NCBI RefSeq assembly: GCF_020103725.1
Contig: NZ_JAHXBG010000024.1
Coordinates: forward strand, 106,245 to 170,244
Length of the DNA: 64,000 nt
Reading direction: 5' to 3'
Source: Hyalangium gracile
Lineage (GTDB): Bacteria; Myxococcota; Myxococcia; Myxococcales; Myxococcaceae
The notes beneath the pieces were generated by a model. That model saw only the letters and a list, made by a program, of their open reading frames with translations. It was not told where the DNA came from and ran no database searches. The position numbers and the translations under genes were made by a program. This document shows positions 16,443 to 24,173 of the stretch, piece by piece. How positions within the stretch are numbered: position 1 is the stretch's first letter; each line of letters starts with the position of its first letter.

Positions 16443-18163
16443 CGACCGGACTCCGCGTCCACGGGGCTCTCCGAGACTCGCGCGGGCGCGGGCGTCGAGA
16501 CGACCGGAGCCTCGTGGCCCATCAGCAGCCGTAGCAGGCGAGCCGGCTCCACGGGCTTGGGCAGGAAGGCCTCGGCGCCGGCATCCAGCGCTCGCTGCCG
16601 GACATGGGGCCGGTTCAGGCCGCTCATCACGAACACGCGCGTCTGGCGCGTCAGCGGGTGCTGCTTGAGGCCCTCGCACAGCCTCAAGCCGTCCACCCAG
16701 TGCAGCACCACGTCCAGCAGGATGGCCGTGGGCGGCCGCCGTGCCACCGCGCAGAACAGGGCCAGCTCGTCCGCGAAGGACACCACCGTGGCGCCCGTGG
16801 ACTCCAGGAGCTGCGTGATGGCCTCCCGAGCATCCGGGTCGTCGTCCACGACGTAGTAGAGGTCCGGCTCCAGCTGGGGAATCGTCGTGGGGATCGGCTC
16901 CATCGCCGTGCGCAGCCACGAGCCCATCACCTCGCGCAGGCCCGCCCAGCGCGCCGAGGCCAGCAGGGCCAGTGGGGTAGGGGCAGCCAGCCCCAGCACC
17001 CCGCCGCTGTAGACGCCACCCACCGAGCCACGCTGGCGTGCCGCCAGGAACGCGGCCGGAGCCCGGCGACCCGCGCGCCGCAGCCAGGCGATGGAGCGAG
17101 CTCCCGCCGCCGCGTCCTCCATCAGCTCGGAGAGCCCCTCACGGACATACCGACGCTCGAGCTGCGAGGCCTCCAGGCCTCCATCCAGCAGCCCCACCGC
17201 GCCGCGGCTGCATGTGGCCAGCGTCTCCGAAACACCGATCTGCAGCGGGTGTCCGAGCGCCGCCGGCCCCACCGCGATCTGCCCCGGCGCCACGAGCGAG
17301 CGCCCCGGACCGAACGGCAGCCGCGTCGTCTCCAGCGCCGTCAGCTCGAAGCCTTCCTCGATGAGGCCATCGCGCGCCGCCATCATCAGGGCCTGGCACA
17401 GATCGGCGGGGGTGACCGCCGGCCCGAAGGCGATCGCGTACACGGAGTGCGCGGCGGGCAGCAGGAACAGTCCATCCACCGTCGGCAGGGGAGCGATCCA
17501 CAGCCGGGCCAGCGGCGAGAGCGTGAGCCGGGAGGTGCTCTGGCGCAGCCGGGCCTGTACCGCGGCCACGGTGGGCGCCGGCCGGAACCCCGGGAAGAAC
17601 GAGTCCCCGAGCGAGCTCCCCGCGCCCGCGGCCAGGGCCGCCGCGTGGAAGCGCTCGCCACTGCCCTGGGCCCGGACCACCAGCGGGCCACTGTTGCGCA
17701 CCGGAGCCGGAGCATCCGGAGCCGGAGGCTGGCTCTCGACGCGGTCGACGTGGCGATCCACGAACCGGGCGCCCTGGGCCGTCGCGGCGGTGACGAGCGC
17801 CTCGCGCACCATCGCCAGCCCGCCCCGTCCCTGGGGCCAGCCATCCACCACCCACAGGCCACCGGGAGGCGCGGGCAGCAACTCCCGCCGTCCCTGGGCC
17901 AGGAGCTCCACGCCGCGCAGCTCCAGCGAGCGCCACTCCAGCGGGACGCGGCAGCCCAGCGCGGCCAGGCGCGAGCGACACTCGGGTGTCAGGACCACGG
18001 GCGGCGTGACGCTCTCGGATTCACCGTGCGAGTACACCCGCACTTCCAGCGCGATGCCGCGAGCGCGTCCATTGAAGAGCAGGGAGGCGGCCAGTCCCGC
18101 GCCGGCAATCCCACCGCCGATCACCGCTACCCTCGAACCGCTCACCAGCCTGCTTCCGCTCAT
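16430..18163 (-). CDS. FAD-dependent oxidoreductase fused to a C-terminal response-regulator receiver domain
   Basis: 577 residues from ATG 18163 (GTG 18169 is an alternative). Residues 10-40 hold a Rossmann dinucleotide motif (VAVIGGGIAGAGLAASLL), and the region up to about 420 looks like a flavin monooxygenase/geranylgeranyl-reductase-type fold. Residues 434-550 are a complete receiver domain: acidic pocket VDDDPD, phospho-acceptor Asp484 in ILLDVV, Ser514 in VMSG and Lys536 in FLPKP. The gene ends inside the last codons of convergent miaA, with a 13-bp overlap. The next gene upstream on this strand is a REC-GGDEF protein 48 bp away, probably co-transcribed. A flavin-redox enzyme under phosphorelay control is rare; the flavin substrate is unknown. 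Confidence 0.85.
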   Translation of the reverse strand: MSGSRLVSGSRVAVIGGGIAGAGLAASLLFNGRARGIALEVRVYSHGESESVTPPVVLTPECRSRLAALGCRVPLEWRSLELRGVELLAQGRRELLPAPPGGLWVVDGWPQGRGGLAMVREALVTAATAQGARFVDRHVDRVESQPPAPDAPAPVRNSGPLVVRAQGSGERFHAAALAAGAGSSLGDSFFPGFRPAPTVAAVQARLRQSTSRLTLSPLARLWIAPLPTVDGLFLLPAAHSVYAIAFGPAVTPADLCQALMMAARDGLIEEGFELTALETTRLPFGPGRSLVAPGQIAVGPAALGHPLQIGVSETLATCSRGAVGLLDGGLEASQLERRYVREGLSELMEDAAAGARSIAWLRRAGRRAPAAFLAARQRGSVGGVYSGGVLGLAAPTPLALLASARWAGLREVMGSWLRTAMEPIPTTIPQLEPDLYYVVDDDPDAREAITQLLESTGATVVSFADELALFCAVARRPPTAILLDVVLHWVDGLRLCEGLKQHPLTRQTRVFVMSGLNRPHVRQRALDAGAEAFLPKPVEPARLLRLLMGHEAPVVSTPAPARVSESPVDAESGRYAS

Positions 18164-18211
18164 CCGCACCCTCGCTCGCCCTTCGGTTCGCCGCCTGCTC
18201 TTCGAATCGCC

Positions 18212-19177
18212 TCAGTGCCTCTGCGCCACCGCCGAAGGGGGAACGACCATCGAGTTGCCGTACACCACCACCCGATCCCGCCCCTCTCGCTTGGCCACAT
18301 AGAGCGCCGCATCCGCCGCCTTCAGCAGCGCCTCCGTGTTCTCGCGTGGCGTGCCCTGGGAGTGGTCCGCGATGCCCACGCTCACGCTCAGCCCGAAGGG
18401 GGCTGGCCGTCCATCACTGCGCTGCACCGTCACATTGCGCAGCCCGGCGCGGATGCGCTCGGCGAACGCCGCCGCCTCGATGGCTGTCTGGTGCGGCAGC
18501 AGGGCGACGAACTCATCCCCGCCGAAGCGCGCCGCGAAGTCCGACTCGCGCAGGTTGCTCTTGAGGTGCGAGGCGAGCGCCAGGATCGCCCGGTTGCCCA
18601 CATCGTGGCCCATCCCGTCGTTGATGGCCTTGAGGTGGTCCAGATCGATCACCACCACCGACAGCGGATACTGGTAGCGGTTGGCGCGGCGGAACTCCTC
18701 TTCCATCCGCAGGGTGAGGGCCCGGAAGTTGGCCAGCCCGGTGAGCGCATCCGTCTGGGCCAGCACCCGGAGCCGGTGCTGGTGCTCGCTCTGCCGCAGC
18801 GCCCGGTCGATGCGCGCCAGCAGCTCTCGGGCGCTGGCCGGCTTGTGGATGAAGTCCACCGCGCCCATCTCCAGGCAGCGCTCCAGGGTGGCCTCGTCCG
18901 TGTCCCCGGTGAGGAAGATGACGGGCACGGCATCCGTGCGCACATCCTTCTGCAGGTTCTCCAGCACGGAGAGCCCATCCCCGCTGGGCAGGAACCGATC
19001 CAGGAGGATCAGATCCGGCCGGTGCTCCCGCGCCAGCTCGATGCCGGCTTCAGCATCGGGGGCCGTCAGCACCTCGAACTTCGACACCAGCAAGTCCGAG
19101 AGGCTTTCTCGAACACCCGCATCGTCCTCGATGATGAGGACGAGGGCCCGTTCACTGCCACGGCCGCGCCGTTCCAT
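18212..19177 (-). CDS. Response regulator with GGDEF domain (diguanylate cyclase)
   Basis: 321 residues from ATG 19177 (GGAG seven bases upstream). Receiver domain 12-125 with Asp60, Thr90 and Lys112 all present. GGDEF domain 140-305 with an intact active site (GGDEF, 219-223) and an intact inhibitory RxxD site (RESD, 210-213) exactly five residues before it, so it should make cyclic di-GMP and be feedback-inhibited by it. PleD-like logic without the second receiver. It precedes the flavoprotein-receiver fusion in the same direction. Confidence 0.94.
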   Translation of the reverse strand: MERRGRGSERALVLIIEDDAGVRESLSDLLVSKFEVLTAPDAEAGIELAREHRPDLILLDRFLPSGDGLSVLENLQKDVRTDAVPVIFLTGDTDEATLERCLEMGAVDFIHKPASARELLARIDRALRQSEHQHRLRVLAQTDALTGLANFRALTLRMEEEFRRANRYQYPLSVVVIDLDHLKAINDGMGHDVGNRAILALASHLKSNLRESDFAARFGGDEFVALLPHQTAIEAAAFAERIRAGLRNVTVQRSDGRPAPFGLSVSVGIADHSQGTPRENTEALLKAADAALYVAKREGRDRVVVYGNSMVVPPSAVAQRH

Positions 19178-19574
19178 GCAACGCTCCGCTGCGCACGCCT
19201 GCCCCGAAATGGCAGGTCGAAGATCTCGAGCGCCACGCCCTATGGAGTGCTCCTGACGCCCTCGCGCCCCTCGCGCTTCCGCCGCCGTCGCCCGCAACTC
19301 CCAGCACTCGCTGTCAGCCGCAACCTTCACCCGAGACCTCCGGCTGCCAAGTCCACTCGTCTCTTTTTCCGCCGCCCCTCTGCGGAGGCGCGCTGGACGT
19401 GGGAGCAAGCCGTGTGCCCCGGGTGGAACCCGGCGGCCGGAGTTATTTCGGGCGGTTGCGGTGACCGCTACACTTCACGTCTTACTCGCCCGGAAGACCT
19501 TCCAGCGTGGGAAGTCGTGACGCGGTAGGAATTCCCGTACGCCGGAGAACGGATGAGGCCCCCAAGGTGCGTAG
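19178..19574. other. 397-bp stretch with no gene found
   Basis: Between two minus-strand genes. It holds the 3' end region of the TPR gene and the upstream region of the diguanylate cyclase gene. I see no RNA gene, clear hairpin terminator or convincing promoter in it; reading frames crossing it have poor codon use. Confidence 0.5.
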
Positions 19575-20324
19575 CTAACGTCGATTAATGAACTGCATGC
19601 GGCGTCCGCCGCCCCCGCCCATGGTGGGGGGAGGGGGAGGGGCCTCGAGGCCGAACTGCCACCAGGTGGGCTCGTAGGGCTTCATCTTCAGCCGCTTGTC
19701 GTTCTGCAGCTGGGTGAGGCTGGCCTTGAGCTTCTCCTCGGTGGGGTTGGTCTCCACGGCGCGCCCGAGCACACGCAGCGCCTTGTCCTTCTCCTTGATC
19801 TGCAGCAGGCACCAGGCGTACGCGGCCCAGATGACCGCATCCTTCTTGCCCGTCTTCACGGCGGCCTCGAAGGCGGCCTCCATGGCGGTGTAGTTCTTGC
19901 GCTGGTAGTGCAGGGCGCCCTCCATGGCCTTGGCCATGTAGTTGCGCGGGCCGCACCTGGCGAAGTGGGCCTGGGCGCCATCCAGGTCCTTGACCATGTA
20001 CTTGAGCATGCCGATCTGCGCGTGGAGCTCGGGGCCGACCATGAGCTGCCACTTGTCGTAGACCAGGCCCTGCTCGAGCGTCTTCACGGCGCGCTCCACC
20101 TTCGCCTGGGCATCCTTCTGGTTGGTCGCCTGGGTGGCGAACTCCTTCTGGACGGAGTCCATGAGCTTCTGGATGCGGTTGGCGACGCGGCGGGCCAGGA
20201 GGATGAAGGTGCCGATGAAGGCGAGCAGGCCCGGGATGATGCCGGCCCAGATGGGGAAGCCGGCCAGCTTGGTGCCCAGGACGATGGCGATCCCGACACC
20301 CAGGGAGATGAGAAGGTTGTACAT
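19575..20324 (-). CDS. Membrane-anchored TPR protein
   Basis: 249 residues. Two N-terminal membrane helices (LISLGVGIAIVLGTKLAG and AGIIPGLLAFIGTFILLA), then a basic stretch and a helical region (about 75-205) with TPR character (A..HFARCG..NYMAKAMEGALHYQ, then WAAYAWCLLQIKEKDKALRVLGRAVETNP). The tail is Pro/Gly-rich (PPPPPTMGGGGG). Topology puts the repeats on the cytoplasmic side if both helices span. Function unknown. Confidence 0.8.
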   Translation of the reverse strand: MYNLLISLGVGIAIVLGTKLAGFPIWAGIIPGLLAFIGTFILLARRVANRIQKLMDSVQKEFATQATNQKDAQAKVERAVKTLEQGLVYDKWQLMVGPELHAQIGMLKYMVKDLDGAQAHFARCGPRNYMAKAMEGALHYQRKNYTAMEAAFEAAVKTGKKDAVIWAAYAWCLLQIKEKDKALRVLGRAVETNPTEEKLKASLTQLQNDKRLKMKPYEPTWWQFGLEAPPPPPTMGGGGGRRMQFINRR

Positions 20325-20425
20325 GCGCGGACCCTCTAGCCATTTGGCCGCGAGGCCGCAATCTCCGGGTGCATGAGAGCGTCAGCCGCGCTATACGTCT
20401 GCCGGGTTTTCAGGAACCCAGACAG

Positions 20426-20511
20426 GGCCCTCTGTCGAAATTGGTAGACGAGGCGGACTCAAAATCCGCTGCGGCTGACCCCGCGTCCCGGTTCGAGTCC
20501 GGGGAGGGCCA
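20426..20511 (+). tRNA. tRNA-Leu (anticodon CAA)
   Basis: 86 nt class II tRNA. The acceptor pairs GGCCCTC with GAGGGCC, the anticodon stem GCGGA/TCCGC holds loop CTCAAAA (anticodon CAA, codon UUG), and the T arm is CCCGG-TTCGAGT-CCGGG. The extended variable arm confirms Leu. CCA is not encoded after discriminator A20511. Confidence 0.95.
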
Positions 20512-20596
20512 CTCCGGAAGTCCAGGCAGTGCGCGTCGCGCGGCCCCGACGGGGCGCGCCCGGGACGAGGCCGCGGCCGTCCCCGGAAGGAGCCCG

Positions 20597-21253
20597 ATGA
20601 AGGTGCTGGTGGCCGAGGACGACGCGAGCCTGCGCGAGGGCATGAGTGACGTGCTCTCGGAGCTGGCGGACGTGCGACCGGTCGACTCGGTGGACTCGGC
20701 CCTGGCGGCACTGCGTCAGGAGCGCTTCGCGCTGGTGATGACGGATCTGCGGCTGGCCGGTCCGGGCCGGGGCGGCCGCGCCATCCTGGAGGCGGCGCGG
20801 AAGAGGCTGCTGCCGGTGGCCATCGTCAGCGCGGCGACGCCGGAGGATCTGCAGAAGGCGCTGGCGCCGCTCGAGGCGGATGCGTTGCTGGCCAAGCCCT
20901 TCCAGCTCGAGGACATGATGGCGCTGGTGGAGCGCTTCCTCGCGCTGCGAGGGGACGTGGAGCGGCTGTCGGCGGAGCGCCCACCCGAGGGAGGGTGGAC
21001 GGAGGTGTCGGAGGGCGTGCGGCTCCAGGCGGCGCCGGCCCAGGGCCTGACGTGGATCCGCCTGCAGCCGGGAGCCCGCTACGACTGGTCGCACCACCAG
21101 GGGCGAGCGGGGGTGTGGGTGGTGGACGGGGACCTGGAGGTGGACGGGGAGCGGCGGTCGGCTCCGTCCTATCTGTTCCTGTCCGCGCGCCAGCCCCAGC
21201 CGGTGAGCACCGAGCAGGGGTGCCTCGCGGTCTCGCTGGCCATGCGAGGCTGA
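20597..21253 (+). CDS. Response-regulator receiver domain fused to a cupin-like domain
   Basis: 218 residues from ATG 20597 (AAGGAG five bases upstream). Receiver domain 1-120 with EDD pocket (residues 7-9), phospho-acceptor Asp50, Ser78 and Lys100. The C-terminal 80 residues read as a cupin (LTWIRLQPGARYDWSHHQGRAGVWVVDGDLEVDGE), a small beta-barrel that usually binds a metal or small ligand. There is no DNA-binding or enzyme output domain, so phosphorylation may control ligand binding or protein contact. Starts 85 bp after tRNA-Leu. Confidence 0.85.
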   Translation: MKVLVAEDDASLREGMSDVLSELADVRPVDSVDSALAALRQERFALVMTDLRLAGPGRGGRAILEAARKRLLPVAIVSAATPEDLQKALAPLEADALLAKPFQLEDMMALVERFLALRGDVERLSAERPPEGGWTEVSEGVRLQAAPAQGLTWIRLQPGARYDWSHHQGRAGVWVVDGDLEVDGERRSAPSYLFLSARQPQPVSTEQGCLAVSLAMRG

Positions 21254-21274
21254 GGACTTCGGGGACATCCGCGC

Positions 21275-22645
21275 GTGAGCACCCTTTGGCCTACTCCCTT
21301 GGACCCAGCGCGGCTGGGACGTCCGTCACGGCGGGCGGCCACGGCCGCCATCGAGACGCACGTCCAGGTGCTGCGCGGAGAGCCCCTGAAGGCCTCGCTC
21401 GCCAACGCGCTGCGGGAAGCGGGCGGGCTGGGAGGCCAGGAGCGGCGCTTCACGGCGCTGGCGGCGCGGGAGCTGTCCCGGCACCAGCGGCTGCTGGATC
21501 TGGCGGCCCGTACGCTCGGCCACCCCCCCAGCAAGATTGGGCTCACCGAGGACCAGGCGCTGGTGAGGTATGCGCTCTGGCGGCGGCTCTTCTGTGGCGA
21601 GGGCTGGAGCCGGATTGGCCCCGAGGTGAAGCTGCCGGGGCCGGTGCGGCCGAGGACGATCAAGGACGATCTGCTCGCCCGGGTGGTGGAGGATCCGCTG
21701 CCGGAGCCGCCGCTGCCCGACACCGCCGCCGAGCGCCTGGCGATCCGCTACTCGTTCCCCAACTGGCTGGTGGAGCGGCTGGCCGTGCTGCACCCGGAGC
21801 CGGTGCTGGAGGCGCTGCTCGCCGCGCTGGACGAGGAGCCGGCGCTGCACTTCCGGGTCAGGCCCACGGGGACGCGGGCGGAGGTGCTGGCCCAGCTGGC
21901 CGAGGAGGGCGTGGCCGCCGAGCCGGTGGAGCTGGCTCCGGACGCGGTGCGGATCGCCGACTCGAGCCACCGCGTCTTCGAGACGAAGGTGATGAAGACG
22001 GGCCGCCTGCAGGTCCAGGACGTGGGCAGCCAGCTGATCGCCGAGGTGTGCCGCCCGCCCGGGGGCTCGCTGGAGGGCCTCACGGTGGCGGATGTCTGCG
22101 CCGGAGCCGGGGGCAAGACGCTGGCGCTGGCGGACATGGTGGGGACAGCGGGCCGGGTGCTGGCGGGCGATCGCTCGCGGCGACGGCTGGCGCAGGCCCG
22201 CGAGCGGGTGAGGGACCTCTCGGTCCGCAACGTGTCCTTCCCGCACCCGCTGCCGCTGGGAGGGGCGGACGTGCTGCTGGTGGACGCGCCGTGCAGCGGG
22301 ACGGGCTCCCTGGGGCGCGAGCCGGATCAGAAGTGGAAGCTCACCCCCAAGGCCATCACGGAGTTCCAGGAGACCCAGCTGGCGCTCCTGGATGAGGTGG
22401 CGCAGGAGGCACGGCCCGGCGCGCTCATCGTCTACGCCACCTGCTCCCTGCTGCCCGAGGAGAATGACGCGGTGGTGAAGGGCTTCCTGGAGAAGCAGCC
22501 GGGCTTCACGCTGGAGCCGGTGGCGCCGGTGCTGGGGCCGGAGCGGGCGGCGGCGCTCTGCGACGGCCCGTTCCTGCGGCCGCTTCCTCCCCGGGTTCCG
22601 GGCGGGGGCTTCTTCGCCGCCCGGCTGCGCAAGCTCCAGGGTTGA
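21275..22645 (+). CDS. rsmB: RsmB-like 16S rRNA (cytosine-C5) methyltransferase
   Basis: 456 residues from GTG 21275. The N-terminal part (about 15-145) is helical and NusB-like; the catalytic part has the SAM motif VADVCAGAGGKTLALA, the motif DAPCSGTGSLGREPD and the catalytic Cys in YATCSLLPEEND. Both RsmB/NSUN cysteines are present. The expected reaction is m5C formation in 16S rRNA. RsmB is the best match, but an RsmF-like substrate cannot be excluded. Confidence 0.9.
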   Translation: MSTLWPTPLDPARLGRPSRRAATAAIETHVQVLRGEPLKASLANALREAGGLGGQERRFTALAARELSRHQRLLDLAARTLGHPPSKIGLTEDQALVRYALWRRLFCGEGWSRIGPEVKLPGPVRPRTIKDDLLARVVEDPLPEPPLPDTAAERLAIRYSFPNWLVERLAVLHPEPVLEALLAALDEEPALHFRVRPTGTRAEVLAQLAEEGVAAEPVELAPDAVRIADSSHRVFETKVMKTGRLQVQDVGSQLIAEVCRPPGGSLEGLTVADVCAGAGGKTLALADMVGTAGRVLAGDRSRRRLAQARERVRDLSVRNVSFPHPLPLGGADVLLVDAPCSGTGSLGREPDQKWKLTPKAITEFQETQLALLDEVAQEARPGALIVYATCSLLPEENDAVVKGFLEKQPGFTLEPVAPVLGPERAAALCDGPFLRPLPPRVPGGGFFAARLRKLQG

Positions 22646-22704
22646 CAGTCCCCAATGGCCCACGCTACGGACAATCTTGTCAGCTCTTCCGGGGGTAGCC
22701 CGTC

Positions 22705-23100
22705 TTGGCAGACGTGAAGCAGCAGGATGTTCTGAAGCAGATCCAGCAGGCGTTCCAGTCCGCCCAGGCGCAGCTGGCGCAGCTTCGCGAGGCGGTCACC
22801 CACACTGCGGAGCTGGCCCGGTTGAACTCGCGGGGAAACTCCCTGCAGATGGAGAAGGAGAAGGCCTACCGGGAGCTGGGCGAGGCAGTGTGGCGGATGG
22901 TGCAGAAGGGCAAGCTGGAGCTTCCTGCCTCGCTTGCCTCGGTGGTGAAGTCGGTGGAAGCAGCCGAGCAGCGGGCGGCGGCCCACGCGGCCGAGATCAC
23001 CGACATCCTCCAGGAAGGAGAAGCGGTGGCGGCGCGGTTGAAGGGAAAAAACGACGGCAAGGTGCAAACTCCACTAGCACCCAGGCCGAAAAAGAAGTAG
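22705..23100 (+). CDS. Small coiled-coil protein of unknown function
   Basis: 131 residues, almost entirely alpha-helical with heptad-like pattern from about 5 to 110 (QQDVLKQIQQAFQSAQAQLAQLREAV, EKAYRELGEAVWRMV) and a basic Lys-rich tail (PRPKKK). The start appears to be TTG at 22705, with GGGGGT about ten bases upstream; GTG 22714 is an alternative. No signal peptide. Unknown role; 55 bp upstream of tRNA-Ala. Confidence 0.7.
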   Translation: MADVKQQDVLKQIQQAFQSAQAQLAQLREAVTHTAELARLNSRGNSLQMEKEKAYRELGEAVWRMVQKGKLELPASLASVVKSVEAAEQRAAAHAAEITDILQEGEAVAARLKGKNDGKVQTPLAPRPKKK

Positions 23101-23155
23101 AAGGGCGCCGCTTTCGACGGTTGCCGCTCCCCAGAGCGGCGGCAGGACAGGTTTC

Positions 23156-23228
<73 letters not shown>

Positions 23229-23232
23229 CAAT

Positions 23233-23273
23233 GAAGCCCTCCGAGGAGAAATCCTCGGGGGGCTTCGGCTTTT
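23233..23273 (+). terminator. Strong intrinsic terminator after tRNA-Ala
   Basis: 15-bp stem (arms 23233-23247 and 23252-23266, one G-U pair) closed by a GAAA tetraloop and followed after GGC by TTTT (23270-23273). It starts five bases after the tRNA. Confidence 0.9.
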
Positions 23274-23297
23274 GCGGGCCTGAGGAGCCGACTCCCG

Positions 23298-24167
23298 ATG
23301 CGACTGCCGCCCCTGGCCCCGGACGCCACCTTCGCCCAGCTCGTCGTGGACGCCGATGAGCCCGAGGCCCGCCGCTTCCGCCGAGCCGCGGCGCTCGCGG
23401 ACGCACCCGAGGTGGACTCGAGCGGGCTGGCCGAGCTGGGCTGCTCCGGCAGCGGCCAGTTCTCCCTCGCCGGCTGGCGGGAGCTCCAGGAGAAGCTCGG
23501 ACCGCTGCCTCCCGGGGCGCTCTACGTCATCGATCTCCGCCAGGAACCGCACGGCTTCCTCAATGGGGCGGCGGTGAGCTGGTACGCCCAGCGGAACTGG
23601 GGCTGCGTGGGGCTCTCGGATGAGGAGGTGCTCCAGCTCGAGGCCCTGCGGCTCCGACTGCTGGGCCTCAGCCAGGGCGTCTGGGTGGGCCACGTCCGGG
23701 ACGTGAAGGACGGCACGGCCCGGAACCTCACCGAGTGGAAGGTGGAGTCCGCCGTGAGCGAGGAGCAGGCCCTGGGACTTCCCGCGGGCCACTACCTCCG
23801 CCTGCCGGTCATCGATCATCTGCGCCCGAGCGACGGAGTCGTGGATCGCTTCCTCCTCTTCGTCCGAGCCCTGCGAGGGCAGGCGCACCTCCACTTCCAC
23901 TGCCGTGGGGGCAAGGGCCGGACGAGCACCTTCCTCGCGCTGTACGACATGCTGCGCAACGCGGAGCGGCTCCCGCTGGAGGTCATCCTCGAGCGCCAGC
24001 GCCTCCTGAGCGGGTACGATCTGTCGAGTCCCGCCTCCGCCGAGAGCCCCAAGGCGCCCTACATCGCCGAGCGGTGGGACTTCATCACCCGGTTTCACCG
24101 CTATGCCCGCGAGAACCCCGGCGGAGAGCCACTGCTCTGGACGCGGTGGCTGAGCCAGCGAGGGTAG
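23298..24167 (+). CDS. PTP-like phytase (inositol polyphosphatase-type cysteine phosphatase)
   Basis: 289 residues. The active-site loop HCRGGKGRTS (Cys202, Arg208) fits HCx5R(S/T). The preceding LPVIDHLRPSDGVVDRF (general acid Asp173) is the hallmark of bacterial PTP-like phytases and related effectors, which remove phosphates from inositol hexakisphosphate and other inositol phosphates. No signal peptide is visible, so unlike secreted phytases it would act inside the cell, perhaps on an intracellular inositol phosphate or phosphoprotein. Convergent with the deaminase-like gene. Confidence 0.85.
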   Translation: MRLPPLAPDATFAQLVVDADEPEARRFRRAAALADAPEVDSSGLAELGCSGSGQFSLAGWRELQEKLGPLPPGALYVIDLRQEPHGFLNGAAVSWYAQRNWGCVGLSDEEVLQLEALRLRLLGLSQGVWVGHVRDVKDGTARNLTEWKVESAVSEEQALGLPAGHYLRLPVIDHLRPSDGVVDRFLLFVRALRGQAHLHFHCRGGKGRTSTFLALYDMLRNAERLPLEVILERQRLLSGYDLSSPASAESPKAPYIAERWDFITRFHRYARENPGGEPLLWTRWLSQRG

Positions 24168-24173
24168 GGGGGC

